This document shows positions 51,061 to 59,497 of a stretch of DNA of 64,000 nucleotides, one piece after another. Origin of the DNA: Halobacillus naozhouensis (GTDB taxonomy: Bacteria; Bacillota; Bacilli; Bacillales; Halobacillaceae); NCBI RefSeq assembly GCF_029714185.1, contig NZ_CP121671.1:620001-684000 (forward strand), in the 5' to 3' direction. Made by a program: the position numbers and the translations under genes. A model generated the notes under the pieces. It was not told where the DNA came from. It worked only from the letters and a program-made list of their open reading frames with translations, and made no database searches. The first letter of the stretch is position 1. Each line of letters opens with the position of its first letter.

Positions 51061-52509
51061 ATGTTTTCCGCACAACAGCAAACAATATTGTTTTTCATTG
51101 TAGTTGTCTATTTTTTCTTTCTATTTGGTCTCTCCATCTATATTAATAGGAAAATTAAAACGTACGATGATTATAATGTGGCAGGGCGGACGATTTCACT
51201 CTTCCCGCTTATCCTGACATTTACAGGAACAGCAATTGGCGGTTCCATTTTGCTTGGCTACATGACGAATGGTTATTTATACGGAATGGGTCAGCAGTGG
51301 CTTGCCATTGGTTTTACGTTAACGTCGATCATTATGGCGTTTTCTATGTTGAAACGAATTCGGATTTTAGGGGAAAAATATAATATGGTCACGATCGGTG
51401 ATTTCACGGCATTACGGTTCGGGGAAGCCGCTCGGATTCCGACCGTACTCAGTATTCTGGTCGCGTATTGTTCGATTACCGGCATGCAATTTGTAGCGAT
51501 AGCGACGATCTTGAATCTGACGATTGATTTAAATATGACAACCGGCATTCTAATCAGCTGGGTATTATTAACGCTGAAAACATACTTCGGCGGTTTAGTT
51601 TCCGTCATCTGGCAGGACGCGATTCACGGTACGATTCAAACAATCGGGGTCGCGGTTCTACTGGTTGCCGTGTGGCTTGCCTCAGGCGGGTGGAGCAATG
51701 TTACCGAAAATGCTGCTGCTATGGGCAGTACCGATGCACTGAGTATTTTCAATATATCCACCTATGACTTCTTTGTCTTTCTATTTACGATTGGTGCTTA
51801 TCAGTTCGTCAGGCAGGATTTATGGCAGCGTTTCTGGGCTGCCAAGGATCTTAACATTGCTAAAAATGGATATTGGGCAGCGATTATCCTTGGCTTTTTG
51901 ACAGCAGGAGCGGTTATAGCCATTGGAGTTCTAGGGAAATTCGGCATGCAAATGACGAATATTGACCCAGCGTTAATTTACTATGAATTGAGCGCCGCCG
52001 TACTGCCATTTGCGCTCGTCATTATTATGGTCATTGTTCTTCTGGCAACAGTTATCTCTTGTGCCGATTCTTTTTTCCTGGCAGCCTCAACATCCATTGT
52101 TAATGATATTGTTAAACCAAGATTAGGGGATAAGGCAGAAAACCATAACATGCTATTATACAGTCGCTTATCGGTCGCCATCGTATCGGTCATTGCTGTG
52201 CTGTTAGCTCTTTACATTCCTACCTTGGTCACTCTCTGGGTAACAGGAAGTGCGATGCTGGTTTCTGGCTTATTAGCACCTGTATTGTTCGGATTATTTT
52301 GGAAAAAGGCGACCAAAGCCGCAGGAATTTCAGGAATGTGGCTGGGATTGTCAATTGCGGTGATATGGCAAATAGCGGGTCATCCGTTTGGCGCTCATCC
52401 AGTATTCATCGGGTTTCCTATATCGATTATCACCGTTGTTGCTGTGACATTGTTCTCGAGACGGGAAAAAGAGAATGCCATGTATCAGGAGTTTAGAAAG
52501 ACTGTTTAG
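51061..52509 (+). CDS. Sodium:solute symporter (SSS family)
   Basis: A 482-residue carrier with about 13 segments. The N-terminus has YDDYNVAGRTISLFPL, and GSILLGYMTNGYLYGMGQQW follows, with the sodium-binding region including the segment ISCADSFFLAASTSIVND late in the protein. The family couples uptake of amino acids, sugars or carboxylates to Na+. Co-transcribed with the amidohydrolase 4 nt upstream, so it probably imports that enzyme's substrate or a product of it. Ligand specificity cannot be read. Confidence 0.88.
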   Translation: MFSAQQQTILFFIVVVYFFFLFGLSIYINRKIKTYDDYNVAGRTISLFPLILTFTGTAIGGSILLGYMTNGYLYGMGQQWLAIGFTLTSIIMAFSMLKRIRILGEKYNMVTIGDFTALRFGEAARIPTVLSILVAYCSITGMQFVAIATILNLTIDLNMTTGILISWVLLTLKTYFGGLVSVIWQDAIHGTIQTIGVAVLLVAVWLASGGWSNVTENAAAMGSTDALSIFNISTYDFFVFLFTIGAYQFVRQDLWQRFWAAKDLNIAKNGYWAAIILGFLTAGAVIAIGVLGKFGMQMTNIDPALIYYELSAAVLPFALVIIMVIVLLATVISCADSFFLAASTSIVNDIVKPRLGDKAENHNMLLYSRLSVAIVSVIAVLLALYIPTLVTLWVTGSAMLVSGLLAPVLFGLFWKKATKAAGISGMWLGLSIAVIWQIAGHPFGAHPVFIGFPISIITVVAVTLFSRREKENAMYQEFRKTV

Positions 52510-52584
52510 CTTCAAACGCTGCCCCTCCATACTTGGAGGAATTAAAAACAATGGGAAACACATGCTAGGGTTGAGGTGATAATC

Positions 52585-52785
52585 ATGAAAAAACAGCCAA
52601 AAAAGACATTCAATATTCCCATCCAGGCAAACACCAGTGGTGAAGTACATGTTAGAACTGGAACCAATAGTTTGGGAACGGAAGGCAGTTATGCCGGAGA
52701 TTCCGTAGATAAACATAAGGAATTGGAAGCTGCCAATGCAGAACTAGCTGAAAAGGAAATATCTCAAACATTCAATAACTCATAA
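52585..52785 (+). CDS. Small hydrophilic protein, 66 aa
   Basis: A small, strongly hydrophilic protein with Lys-rich start (MKKQPKKTFNIPIQ), a Gly/Ser/Thr-rich middle (VRTGTNSLGTEGSYAG) and an acidic, helical C-terminal half (KHKELEAANAELAEKEIS). ATG is 5 nt from GAGGTGA. No recognised family. Small size and composition recall spore-associated small proteins, but that is only an impression. It follows the symporter by about 75 nt and may belong to another unit. Confidence 0.5.
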   Translation: MKKQPKKTFNIPIQANTSGEVHVRTGTNSLGTEGSYAGDSVDKHKELEAANAELAEKEISQTFNNS

Positions 52786-52806
52786 CAGCAAAAGGTAATT
52801 CAAAAA

Positions 52807-52837
52807 AATCCAGCAGTGTATGGGACACTGCTGGATT
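52807..52837 (-). terminator. Terminator of xpt-pbuX
   Basis: A perfect 13-bp stem (52807-52819 with 52825-52837) followed on the minus strand by a T run; placed just beyond the pbuX stop codon. Confidence 0.85.
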
Positions 52838-52861
52838 CCACTTTAGCTGAGAATACTATGA

Positions 52862-54151
52862 TCAGGAAGCTTTCTGTTCCCTTAACCTCGTTACTTTATT
52901 CCTTGATTGAGTCATATTAAAAACTACATTCAGGACAATAGCTGTTACACTGCCTGCCACAATTCCGTTACTCGTTAAAATTTGGATGCTCTGAGGCAGC
53001 TGTGCGAACAATTCAGGAACCACTGTTACTCCAAGACCCATCCCGACGGAACATGCTACAATCATTGAGTTTTCAGGAGAATCTGTGATGACACTACTTA
53101 ACATTTTAATCCCTTGTGCGATGACCATTCCAAACATGGCAATCATCGCTCCACCCAACACAGCAGTAGGAATAATGGTTGTTAAGGCAGCTATTTTTGG
53201 AATGAATCCTAAAGTAATCAACATGACACCAGTAACGAGGATCACTTTTCGGGATTTAACTCCGGTCATATGCATTAAGCCGACATTTTGAGAAAAGGCG
53301 GTGTAAGGAAATGCGTTGAACACTCCGCCAAGTAGTATGGCTAAGCCTTCTGCCCGATACCCCTTAGAAAGGTCTTCTTCCTTTAATTTTTCCTCTGTCA
53401 TATCCCCAAGGGCGAAATAGACACCCGTTGATTCGACTAGTGATACCATAGCTACCAGGATCATCGTCAAGATCGCTGACCATTCAAAGGTTGGCATCCC
53501 AAAGTAGAAGGGCTGCACCATATGGAACACAGAAGCTTCTGCAACGGCAGCAAAATCAACTTTGCCGAGCAACCCGGCTATAATAGTTCCGCCAATCAGA
53601 CCAAGTAAAATAGAAATCGATCTGGTAAATCCTTTGGTGAATCGGTACATGAGGATAATAAATAATAGTGTCCCAAAGGATAGAGAGAGATTAGAGATCG
53701 AACCAAAATCACTTGCACCTTGTCCGCCGCCCATATTGTTGATTGCAACCGGGATTAAGGTAATCCCTATTACTGTGACTACAGTCCCTGTAACGACCGG
53801 CGGGAAAAACCGGACTAACTTCCCAAAGAAACGACTAATGAGAACGACAAATAAACCAGATACAAGAATAGAGCCATAAATAGCCGAAATCCCGTATTGT
53901 CCACCAATCGCAATCATCGGACCGACAGCTGTAAAGGTACAGCCAAGAACTACAGGCAAGCCAATTCCAAAGAAGCGATTATTTAACACTTGCAGGATCG
54001 TAGCTACACCGCACATTAAAATATCAATCGCAACGAGATAGGTGAGCTGCTCGGAAGTCAGACCCAAAGCCTCTCCAACAATGAGCGGGACTAATATAGC
54101 CCCGGCATACATGGCAAGGAGATGTTGAATTCCTAATGTTACTGTTTTCAC
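52862..54151 (-). CDS. pbuX: Xanthine permease
   Basis: A 429-residue nucleobase:cation symporter-2 family carrier with about 14 segments. QHLLAMYAGAILVPLIVG near the N-terminus, GLPVVLGCTFTAVGPMIAIG, and the signature FPYTAFSQNVGLMHMTGVKSR are all present. GTG start at 54151 overlaps the xpt stop by 4 nt (GTGA), translational coupling as in B. subtilis. Imports xanthine for salvage by the upstream phosphoribosyltransferase; the operon is under a guanine riboswitch. A uric-acid specificity is possible for relatives but the xpt linkage argues for xanthine. Confidence 0.93.
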   Translation of the reverse strand: MKTVTLGIQHLLAMYAGAILVPLIVGEALGLTSEQLTYLVAIDILMCGVATILQVLNNRFFGIGLPVVLGCTFTAVGPMIAIGGQYGISAIYGSILVSGLFVVLISRFFGKLVRFFPPVVTGTVVTVIGITLIPVAINNMGGGQGASDFGSISNLSLSFGTLLFIILMYRFTKGFTRSISILLGLIGGTIIAGLLGKVDFAAVAEASVFHMVQPFYFGMPTFEWSAILTMILVAMVSLVESTGVYFALGDMTEEKLKEEDLSKGYRAEGLAILLGGVFNAFPYTAFSQNVGLMHMTGVKSRKVILVTGVMLITLGFIPKIAALTTIIPTAVLGGAMIAMFGMVIAQGIKMLSSVITDSPENSMIVACSVGMGLGVTVVPELFAQLPQSIQILTSNGIVAGSVTAIVLNVVFNMTQSRNKVTRLREQKAS

Positions 54152-54735
54152 ACGGATGCCCCCTCTTTATGAAACGTAATCTTCTGATCTGCTAATGAAT
54201 CAATGATGGCAAGTGATTCGACACGAATACCCTGTTCTCTTAGCAGTTTACCGCCATCCTGGAAGCCCTTTTCAATCACAATTCCGACACCAGCAAGGGA
54301 GGCTCCTGCTTGTTTAACAATATTTATTAGTCCTAGTGCAGCCTGTCCGTTCGCTAGGAAGTCATCCAGGATGAGAACAGTATCGTCGCCAGACAGATAA
54401 TCCTTAGATACCGAGATCTCATTCGATTCATTTTTCGTAAACGAATGAACGCTTGCTGAATAGAGGTCGTTGTTTAAGGTTAGAGATTTACGTTTCCTTG
54501 CAAAAATCGCCGGGACACCTAATGTGAGCCCTGTCATTTGAGCCGGAGCAATACCGGATGATTCTAATGTTAATACCTTCGTAACGCCTTCATTAGCGAA
54601 TTGGTCAGCGAATCCTTCTCCAATTTGCTTCATTAAGACCGGATCAATCTGATGATTTAAAAAGGAGTCAACCTTGATAACGGATTCGGATAATACTCTA
54701 CCTTCCTCGATGATTTTCTGTTTTAATTTATCCAT
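54148..54735 (-). CDS. xpt: Xanthine phosphoribosyltransferase
   Basis: A 195-residue type I phosphoribosyltransferase that converts xanthine and PRPP to XMP. MDKLKQKIIEEGRVLSES at the start and SFLNHQIDPVLM follow the B. subtilis enzyme, and DTVLILDDFLANGQAALGL is the PRPP loop. ATG 54735 follows AAGGGTGAT; an in-frame longer reading from 54834 overlaps the terminator and was rejected. First gene of the guanine-riboswitch-controlled xpt-pbuX operon. Confidence 0.94.
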   Translation of the reverse strand: MDKLKQKIIEEGRVLSESVIKVDSFLNHQIDPVLMKQIGEGFADQFANEGVTKVLTLESSGIAPAQMTGLTLGVPAIFARKRKSLTLNNDLYSASVHSFTKNESNEISVSKDYLSGDDTVLILDDFLANGQAALGLINIVKQAGASLAGVGIVIEKGFQDGGKLLREQGIRVESLAIIDSLADQKITFHKEGASV

Positions 54736-54766
54736 AATGATCACCCTTCTGTAGTAAAAAATAAAA

Positions 54767-54822
54767 AAGCCCGAAAATCCTGCTTCCGCACCAACTATGA
54801 GGAAAGCAAGTTTTTTCGAGCT
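54767..54822 (-). terminator. Guanine-riboswitch-controlled terminator
   Basis: A long, imperfect stem AGCTCGAAAA...TTGCTT with AAGCAGG...TTTTCGGGCT and a T run on the minus strand, between the aptamer and xpt. The guanine-bound aptamer should favour it. Confidence 0.8.
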
Positions 54823-54893
54823 TTGAAAAAACAAAATGAAATGATAAGAGAGCGCAAAATAGGCATCATCTCATCATTGCAGCTTTTCATAGT

Positions 54894-54954
54894 CGGTCCA
54901 TTTACGGTAAACCGGTAGAAACTTGCAGGCCATATCCCCGCGATTATATGAAAA
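54894..54954 (-). promoter_or_regulatory. Guanine riboswitch upstream of xpt-pbuX
   Basis: Read on the minus strand: ATATAATCGCGGGGATATGG, then GTTTCTACCGG, then CCGTAAATGGACCGACTATG. These are the three conserved junction and loop blocks of the purine class. The specificity base in CCGACTATG is C, which selects guanine/hypoxanthine over adenine. A terminator follows before xpt, an off switch. Confidence 0.95.
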
Positions 54955-55107
54955 TACGTTATTTAAATGTTATCAACAGTATAGCACGGGTTTTGTCGAA
55001 AACAATACCCGATAAAAGAAAAATATATAATTTACAAAAGTTACCATAACCATAAATGAGTATAAGAACGTCCTAATAAAAGACACTGACGTTGTTATTT
55101 CTGACTG
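54955..55107. other. Intergenic region between xpt promoter and hydrolase 3' end
   Basis: AT-rich; contains the promoter of the guanine-controlled operon on the minus strand. Nothing else seen. Confidence 0.35.
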
Positions 55108-56055
55108 TCAATCCATTAAGAACTGATGAATGTTAGCAAACACAAGTTCACGGATATGTTTCGATTCATTAAATAATGAATGCTTTCCATCTTCTATATA
55201 AACGATCTTCAGATGAAGAAATTTCTCCATGACAAAACGGAGATTGTACTTCCAGGCAACTGTTTCATCCTTAGTTCCTTGAAGGACACAGGTCTCCATG
55301 TCCGTAGCACGATAAGTCTGGATATTTTTGTTCCAATTTATTAGTGCACTTAGCCATTCTATCGGGATGGTTTCCGATTGTAATGGGTCTTTTTGGATAA
55401 ACTTTAAATAATTTTGGTTTGACGAGTTCTCCCTAAATCGTCTATCAATCCTCTTGATATAGGGAAAAAGTTTACTCAGGTAAAATCCTAATTTTGTTAA
55501 ACACCAATGATTGGATCGAACCAGCGGCGCCACCAAAATAGCTTTATCGAAATTGTGATCGTGATGTTTTAATAGATAATTGACTGCGATTGCGCCACCG
55601 GTACTATGTCCGATAACATAAAACGGTCCGGACATCTCGTCCCTTGCTTTTTTCATTAATTTTTCTAACGTTAAAACATAAGTGGAGAAGTGATCGATTG
55701 AAGCAGCTTCTCCTTCTGAAAGTCCGTGTCCCTGTAGATCATAACTGACTACACGGTAGTGGTGATCATTGAGAAATTGAATGATATTTCCTAGGTATCC
55801 AACATGTTCCAAATATCCGTGTAATAAAAAGACGGTCGCTTTACTTCGCCTTGGATTAAAAATCTGCACGGCGATTTCTTTTTCATCAATCTCCATCTTT
55901 CCAAAATGAAAATCAACTTTCTCTAAATCAAAGCCATAATAGTCCAGGTATACTTGAATATCCTCAGTTTTCTCAATGGGATGGTCAAAGTCTATTCGTT
56001 GATTCCAACTCGATAAGCGTTCCAATACATTCCTAATGTCCTTGTTTTCGTTCAT
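55108..56055 (-). CDS. Alpha/beta hydrolase, lysophospholipase/monoglyceride lipase-like
   Basis: A 315-residue serine hydrolase. VFLLHGYLEHVGYLGN carries the oxyanion loop, SYDLQGHGLSEG is a classic box, the nucleophile Ser is in VIGHSTGGAIAVN, and the C-terminal half has the acid and His positions (GTKDETV and DGKHSLFNES). This layout is that of bacterial lysophospholipase/monoacylglycerol lipases (PldB-like). No signal peptide. Likely cytoplasmic lipid or ester hydrolysis. Gene precedes a VanW gene on the same strand but is separated by 58 nt. Confidence 0.85.
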   Translation of the reverse strand: MNENKDIRNVLERLSSWNQRIDFDHPIEKTEDIQVYLDYYGFDLEKVDFHFGKMEIDEKEIAVQIFNPRRSKATVFLLHGYLEHVGYLGNIIQFLNDHHYRVVSYDLQGHGLSEGEAASIDHFSTYVLTLEKLMKKARDEMSGPFYVIGHSTGGAIAVNYLLKHHDHNFDKAILVAPLVRSNHWCLTKLGFYLSKLFPYIKRIDRRFRENSSNQNYLKFIQKDPLQSETIPIEWLSALINWNKNIQTYRATDMETCVLQGTKDETVAWKYNLRFVMEKFLHLKIVYIEDGKHSLFNESKHIRELVFANIHQFLMD

Positions 56056-56113
56056 AATAGGTGTTCTCCTTGTACGCTAAACCGGTCAGATTAATCGGAT
56101 CAAACGATCTCGG

Positions 56114-56971
56114 TTAACGTTTTCTAAGACGATCGGAGGATTGAATATGGACGATCATCTGCCCGTTCTTTGAGGTAGCCCGTATCAAAATGGGCTGGTT
56201 ATATTCGTTTTTGAATGTAAAATCCGGTCCATACCAGCTTACTGTGGCATCTCGTCCTTCAGGCACATATGGGACCTGCCGGCTATGGGAGTAACGCTCG
56301 ACTATTTTAAGGCCGGCTTCATCTACAGCGTTATACAGAGTAGAGGAAACCTGACAAATACCGCCCCCAATGTCTTCTGACAGCTCACCTTTTACAATGA
56401 CAGGTGCACGCATATATCCTTTTTCCTTAGTGCGTTTACCTACAACCTGATTAAAAGAAAACAGTTCACCTGGAAACACAACGTGGTTGTTAATTGCTTG
56501 AGTAGCAAGGGAAATATTGTTCGTCCGTTCACGATTACTTTTTTTAAAATAAGTCTGGTAGGCACCGATTTGATTCGTTCTAATATCCGCAAGTAATTCG
56601 CCATCTACTTGAGGGTAATCCCGAATCATAGGCACTTCCGCCTCCACCTCTTCATGGGAATAAAAATAATTATAAAATTGCTTGCTTAATTTTGAACGAT
56701 TCACCTTCGTTCCGGTCTTTCCTTGAACAATCGTTCCATCTTCATCGATCGTGGCATTTACAGGCGACTTAGCTAATTTGCTGTCAATGTCATCCATAAA
56801 TGCTTCAAATCCTTGTTGATCGACAAACTTTTCATCAAGGTAAGGAATCGTAAAGTCTGTTCTACTGATGCGAGCAACGGTTTCTCCATCATGCGTAAGT
56901 GAAAAGTAATCCGTCATATCTTCCTGTGGCAGTATAAAAAATAAGAGAAAAGGGAGAACCATGAATTTCAT
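56114..56971 (-). CDS. VanW-family exported protein
   Basis: A 285-residue protein with a hydrophobic N-terminal signal (KFMVLPFLLFFILPQE), an N-terminal YoaR/peptidoglycan-binding-like region (about 30-140), and the VanW domain (about 145-260) with VVFPGELFSFNQVVGKRT, IGGGICQVSSTLYNA and the ERYSHSRQVPYVPEG motif. VanW-type proteins are surface- or spore-associated with no proven enzyme activity. ATG 56971 is 6 nt from AAGAGGTG and preferred over the slightly longer GTG start at 56980. Confidence 0.8.
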   Translation of the reverse strand: MKFMVLPFLLFFILPQEDMTDYFSLTHDGETVARISRTDFTIPYLDEKFVDQQGFEAFMDDIDSKLAKSPVNATIDEDGTIVQGKTGTKVNRSKLSKQFYNYFYSHEEVEAEVPMIRDYPQVDGELLADIRTNQIGAYQTYFKKSNRERTNNISLATQAINNHVVFPGELFSFNQVVGKRTKEKGYMRAPVIVKGELSEDIGGGICQVSSTLYNAVDEAGLKIVERYSHSRQVPYVPEGRDATVSWYGPDFTFKNEYNQPILIRATSKNGQMIVHIQSSDRLRKR

Positions 56972-57048
56972 TTCCAACACCTCTTACAGTAGTATGAATT
57001 AATGAGGCAAATTCATGCACTTGAAGAGGGGAACATATGGGATTACTT

Positions 57049-57951
57049 TTATTGGAAATCACCTTCCTGGAAGGTTTCTCTGGTCAGGTCTATAAAAGAC
57101 TGCAAAGGAATAGTAATCAGCTTATCCTTATGCCAGGCGATTTGAGTAAAAAAAGAAGAGGTGGGATAATTCCATTTTAGTTCACTGATTCGCCCTTCTT
57201 TTATTTCTGGATCTACGACCATACCAGGCAAAAAGGCTATACCCAGCTTTGCAAGTACACATTGCTTGATGGCTTCTATACTTACGAATTCAAATTTATT
57301 AACGGCGTGAATTCCTTGTTCCCTTAAGGATTCCTCCCAAATCATGCGGTAAGAACACCCTTCATCGGTAAGGAGGAAGGTTTCATGAGCTAAATCATTT
57401 GGAGTAAGATCATGGTTCAGTGCCAAAGGATGGTCCGCTGCAGATACGAGCTTCATCTGTTCTTGGATCAGTGGTTCCGTAATCAGAGAGTCTCCTGGCT
57501 TAGGGACATCCATAATGAAAGCAATATCAAGCTCTCCCTTAAGGAGTTGTTCTTTTGCTTTTTCATCCGAGTGGGCAGGTTTAAAGATAAGTTTAACGTT
57601 TGGAAATTGGTTTTTGAATTCCTTTAAAATAGGGGGGAGACGATACGTGCACTGACTCTCTTGTGCCCCAATTACGAGAGTTCCTGCTGGCTCCTTTAAC
57701 CCGCCAGTTATTACCTTTGCTTCTTCAGTAAGTGTGAGCATTTTGTCTGCATAGCCTTTAAATTGGCGGCCCGCTTCCGTTAAAATTAATCGTTTACCCA
57801 ATCGTTCGAAAAGTACCGAACCAAGTTCGTTTTCGAGTGCCTTGATCTGAGCGGTTACAGTGGATTGAGCAAAATTTAACGACTTAGCTGTTTGGGTGAA
57901 ATTTAGGGTTTCCGCAGCCATCTTATATGTAATCAATTGTTTGGTTTCCAT
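57049..57951 (-). CDS. LysR-family regulator (YwqM-like)
   Basis: A 300-residue LysR regulator with an N-terminal helix-turn-helix (TQTAKSLNFAQSTVTAQIKA) and an effector domain starting at about residue 90 (LVIGAQESQCTYRLPPIL). Divergently transcribed from the FMN oxidoreductase gene at 58073 with a 121-bp intergenic region, the arrangement of B. subtilis ywqM-ywqN. It is therefore likely to regulate that oxidoreductase and itself, responding to an unknown effector. Confidence 0.85.
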   Translation of the reverse strand: METKQLITYKMAAETLNFTQTAKSLNFAQSTVTAQIKALENELGSVLFERLGKRLILTEAGRQFKGYADKMLTLTEEAKVITGGLKEPAGTLVIGAQESQCTYRLPPILKEFKNQFPNVKLIFKPAHSDEKAKEQLLKGELDIAFIMDVPKPGDSLITEPLIQEQMKLVSAADHPLALNHDLTPNDLAHETFLLTDEGCSYRMIWEESLREQGIHAVNKFEFVSIEAIKQCVLAKLGIAFLPGMVVDPEIKEGRISELKWNYPTSSFFTQIAWHKDKLITIPLQSFIDLTRETFQEGDFQ

Positions 57952-58072
57952 ATCTCTTCTCCTTTAATCGAAATATTCGATCAGTATAATCGTTATTATC
58001 ATCTTTCTTGATTTCTAAGTTCATTATAGTATAGAAGTCGAACCAGGAAAAAACAGTGAGGAAAAGGAGTAG

Positions 58073-58636
58073 ATGAGCATGTCAGTAGCCGTTATTTACG
58101 GAGGAACTCGTTCAAATGGGAATACTGAACAATTGACGGAACGAGTAATTGGCGAGATGGAAGCGGAGAAGATTCTATTGAAGGATTACGATATTAAGCC
58201 CATTGAAGATTATCGACATCATGAAGCAGGTTTTCCAAAAGTAGAAGACGATTATAAACAACTTATAGATCGTATGCTCTCTCATGATGTGGTCATTTTT
58301 GCTACACCAATATATTGGTACGGGATGTCGGGAACGTTAAAGAATTTTATCGATCGTTGGTCGCAGTCAATGAAAGAATATCCAAACTTTAAAAAAAAGA
58401 TGTCTGAAATGCAGACTTACATTGTCGCTGTTGGTGGAGACGCGCCATTTATTAAAGGGCTTCCCTTGGTTCAGCAGTTTCACTATATCTTTAGTTTTGC
58501 AGGGGCTTCTTTTGAAGGCTATGTTCTTGGCGAAGGAAACAAGCCTGGGGAGATACTGCAGGATAAGCAAGCTCTTGTCGCGGCTGAACAGATGCAAAAG
58601 AAGATTAAAAAACAGATGATGTTAGCATTGGAATAA
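58073..58636 (+). CDS. NAD(P)H-dependent FMN oxidoreductase (YwqN-like)
   Basis: A 187-residue flavodoxin-fold protein. It starts with AVIYGGTRSNGNTEQLT, the FMN phosphate-binding loop, and has IFATPIYWYGMSGTLKNFIDRW, the iron-sulfur flavoprotein/YwqN-type motif. It probably reduces quinones or other electrophiles with NAD(P)H. Divergent from a LysR gene that likely controls it. Start ATG 58073 or 58079 (three nt from AAAAGGAG, or better spaced); I list the first. Closed by a terminator. Confidence 0.85.
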   Translation: MSMSVAVIYGGTRSNGNTEQLTERVIGEMEAEKILLKDYDIKPIEDYRHHEAGFPKVEDDYKQLIDRMLSHDVVIFATPIYWYGMSGTLKNFIDRWSQSMKEYPNFKKKMSEMQTYIVAVGGDAPFIKGLPLVQQFHYIFSFAGASFEGYVLGEGNKPGEILQDKQALVAAEQMQKKIKKQMMLALE

Positions 58637-58643
58637 TCATTAA

Positions 58644-58682
58644 AAGCCAGCTGGGAGAGGAAATGCCCAGCTGGCTTGCTTC
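58644..58682. terminator. Bidirectional intrinsic terminator
   Basis: A perfect 12-bp GC-rich stem AAGCCAGCTGGG/CCCAGCTGGCTT (58644-58655 with 58666-58677) between the convergent YwqN-like and BsuPI genes. Confidence 0.82.
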
Positions 58683-58704
58683 CAAGTAATGATCACTTAG
58701 CTGC

Positions 58705-59226
58705 TTACTCAATGTTGAACGAGGTTTTAGCTTTTAAAACCGGCTCTGTATGCAAGATAGCCGTGATCGAATAGGTTCCGGGCTCCAAATCTTCCGGGAT
58801 GGACAGTTTGTATTCGATTTCTTCTGCCTGCTTCAATGTGATCGGTTTTTTAGGCTCATATTGAGGCTGACTTTTTGCATTCTCGAACACGGTATTTCCT
58901 TCATCATCCGCAATGATGTAGTTGTATGCGGTTTTCCCAGAGATGACAAGTTTCTGAACGCGTTCGGTTTGGTTCTTGATTTGAAAGTAGGCATGATGTC
59001 CGCTTACTTCAAGGGTTGTCTCTAACTTTCCTGCAATAATCCCTCCAGGACGATCACCTTCGGGGTCTTCCTGGCTCCCATTCGAGTTTTCCTTGTCACC
59101 ATTTACCTCTTCGGCTTTGTCGTCATTTGCGTTGTTGGCGGAGTCTGTTTGATTGTTGTTCTGCTGGCCGCAAGACGATAGGATGATTGCAAATAGTAGG
59201 AACGCTAATAATAGTATCATTCTCAT
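58705..59226 (-). CDS. BsuPI-domain lipoprotein
   Basis: A 173-residue predicted lipoprotein. The signal ends in the lipobox SSCGQ; a linker of about 45 residues rich in Asn, Asp and Glu follows, then the BsuPI (intracellular proteinase inhibitor-like) beta-sandwich from about residue 70 (HAYFQIKNQTERVQKLVIS, then DDEGNTVFENAKS and LEPGTYSITAIL). Probably an extracytoplasmic protease-inhibitor-like or binding protein. ATG start in a short promoter region. Confidence 0.75.
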   Translation of the reverse strand: MRMILLLAFLLFAIILSSCGQQNNNQTDSANNANDDKAEEVNGDKENSNGSQEDPEGDRPGGIIAGKLETTLEVSGHHAYFQIKNQTERVQKLVISGKTAYNYIIADDEGNTVFENAKSQPQYEPKKPITLKQAEEIEYKLSIPEDLEPGTYSITAILHTEPVLKAKTSFNIE

Positions 59227-59324
59227 ATGGTTTTCCTTCCCTTCTATCGAACAGGATTCATTGTATCTATTTTACTGAAAAGGATTCAGATTAACAATAT
59301 TCCTCCCGTATGGGAAGTGTTTTT

Positions 59325-59496
59325 TTAGCCTTCAAGTTCATCGAATTCTATTTCTGGTGGCTCTTTTTTGAATAGGTTGGTGGACAGAGCCAAATACAAT
59401 ATACCAAGTAAAGCCCACGCCAAGCCGATAATGATTGAATATAAATCAAGGTTACTCCATAGATAAAGCACAAAGCCTAATCCAATAAGGGGTCCT
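59325..59496 (-). pseudogene. C-terminal fragment of an APC-family amino acid permease
   Basis: Read on the minus strand, an open frame without a start gives GPHPIGPLIGLGFVLYLWSN, then SIIIGLAWALLGILYLALS, then KKEPPEIEFDELEG and stop. This is the last two membrane segments and acidic tail of an amino acid permease. The 5' part is missing: the sequence ends abruptly at about 59496 where an aldehyde dehydrogenase fragment on the other strand begins. No ribosome binding site or start is present, so it is a broken gene. Confidence 0.7.
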
Positions 59497-59497
59497 A

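Noticed and set aside
54736..54834. Longer N-terminal form of xanthine phosphoribosyltransferase
   Set aside because: The extra codons lie inside the riboswitch terminator, and the ATG at 54735 has a well-spaced ribosome binding site and gives the usual length.
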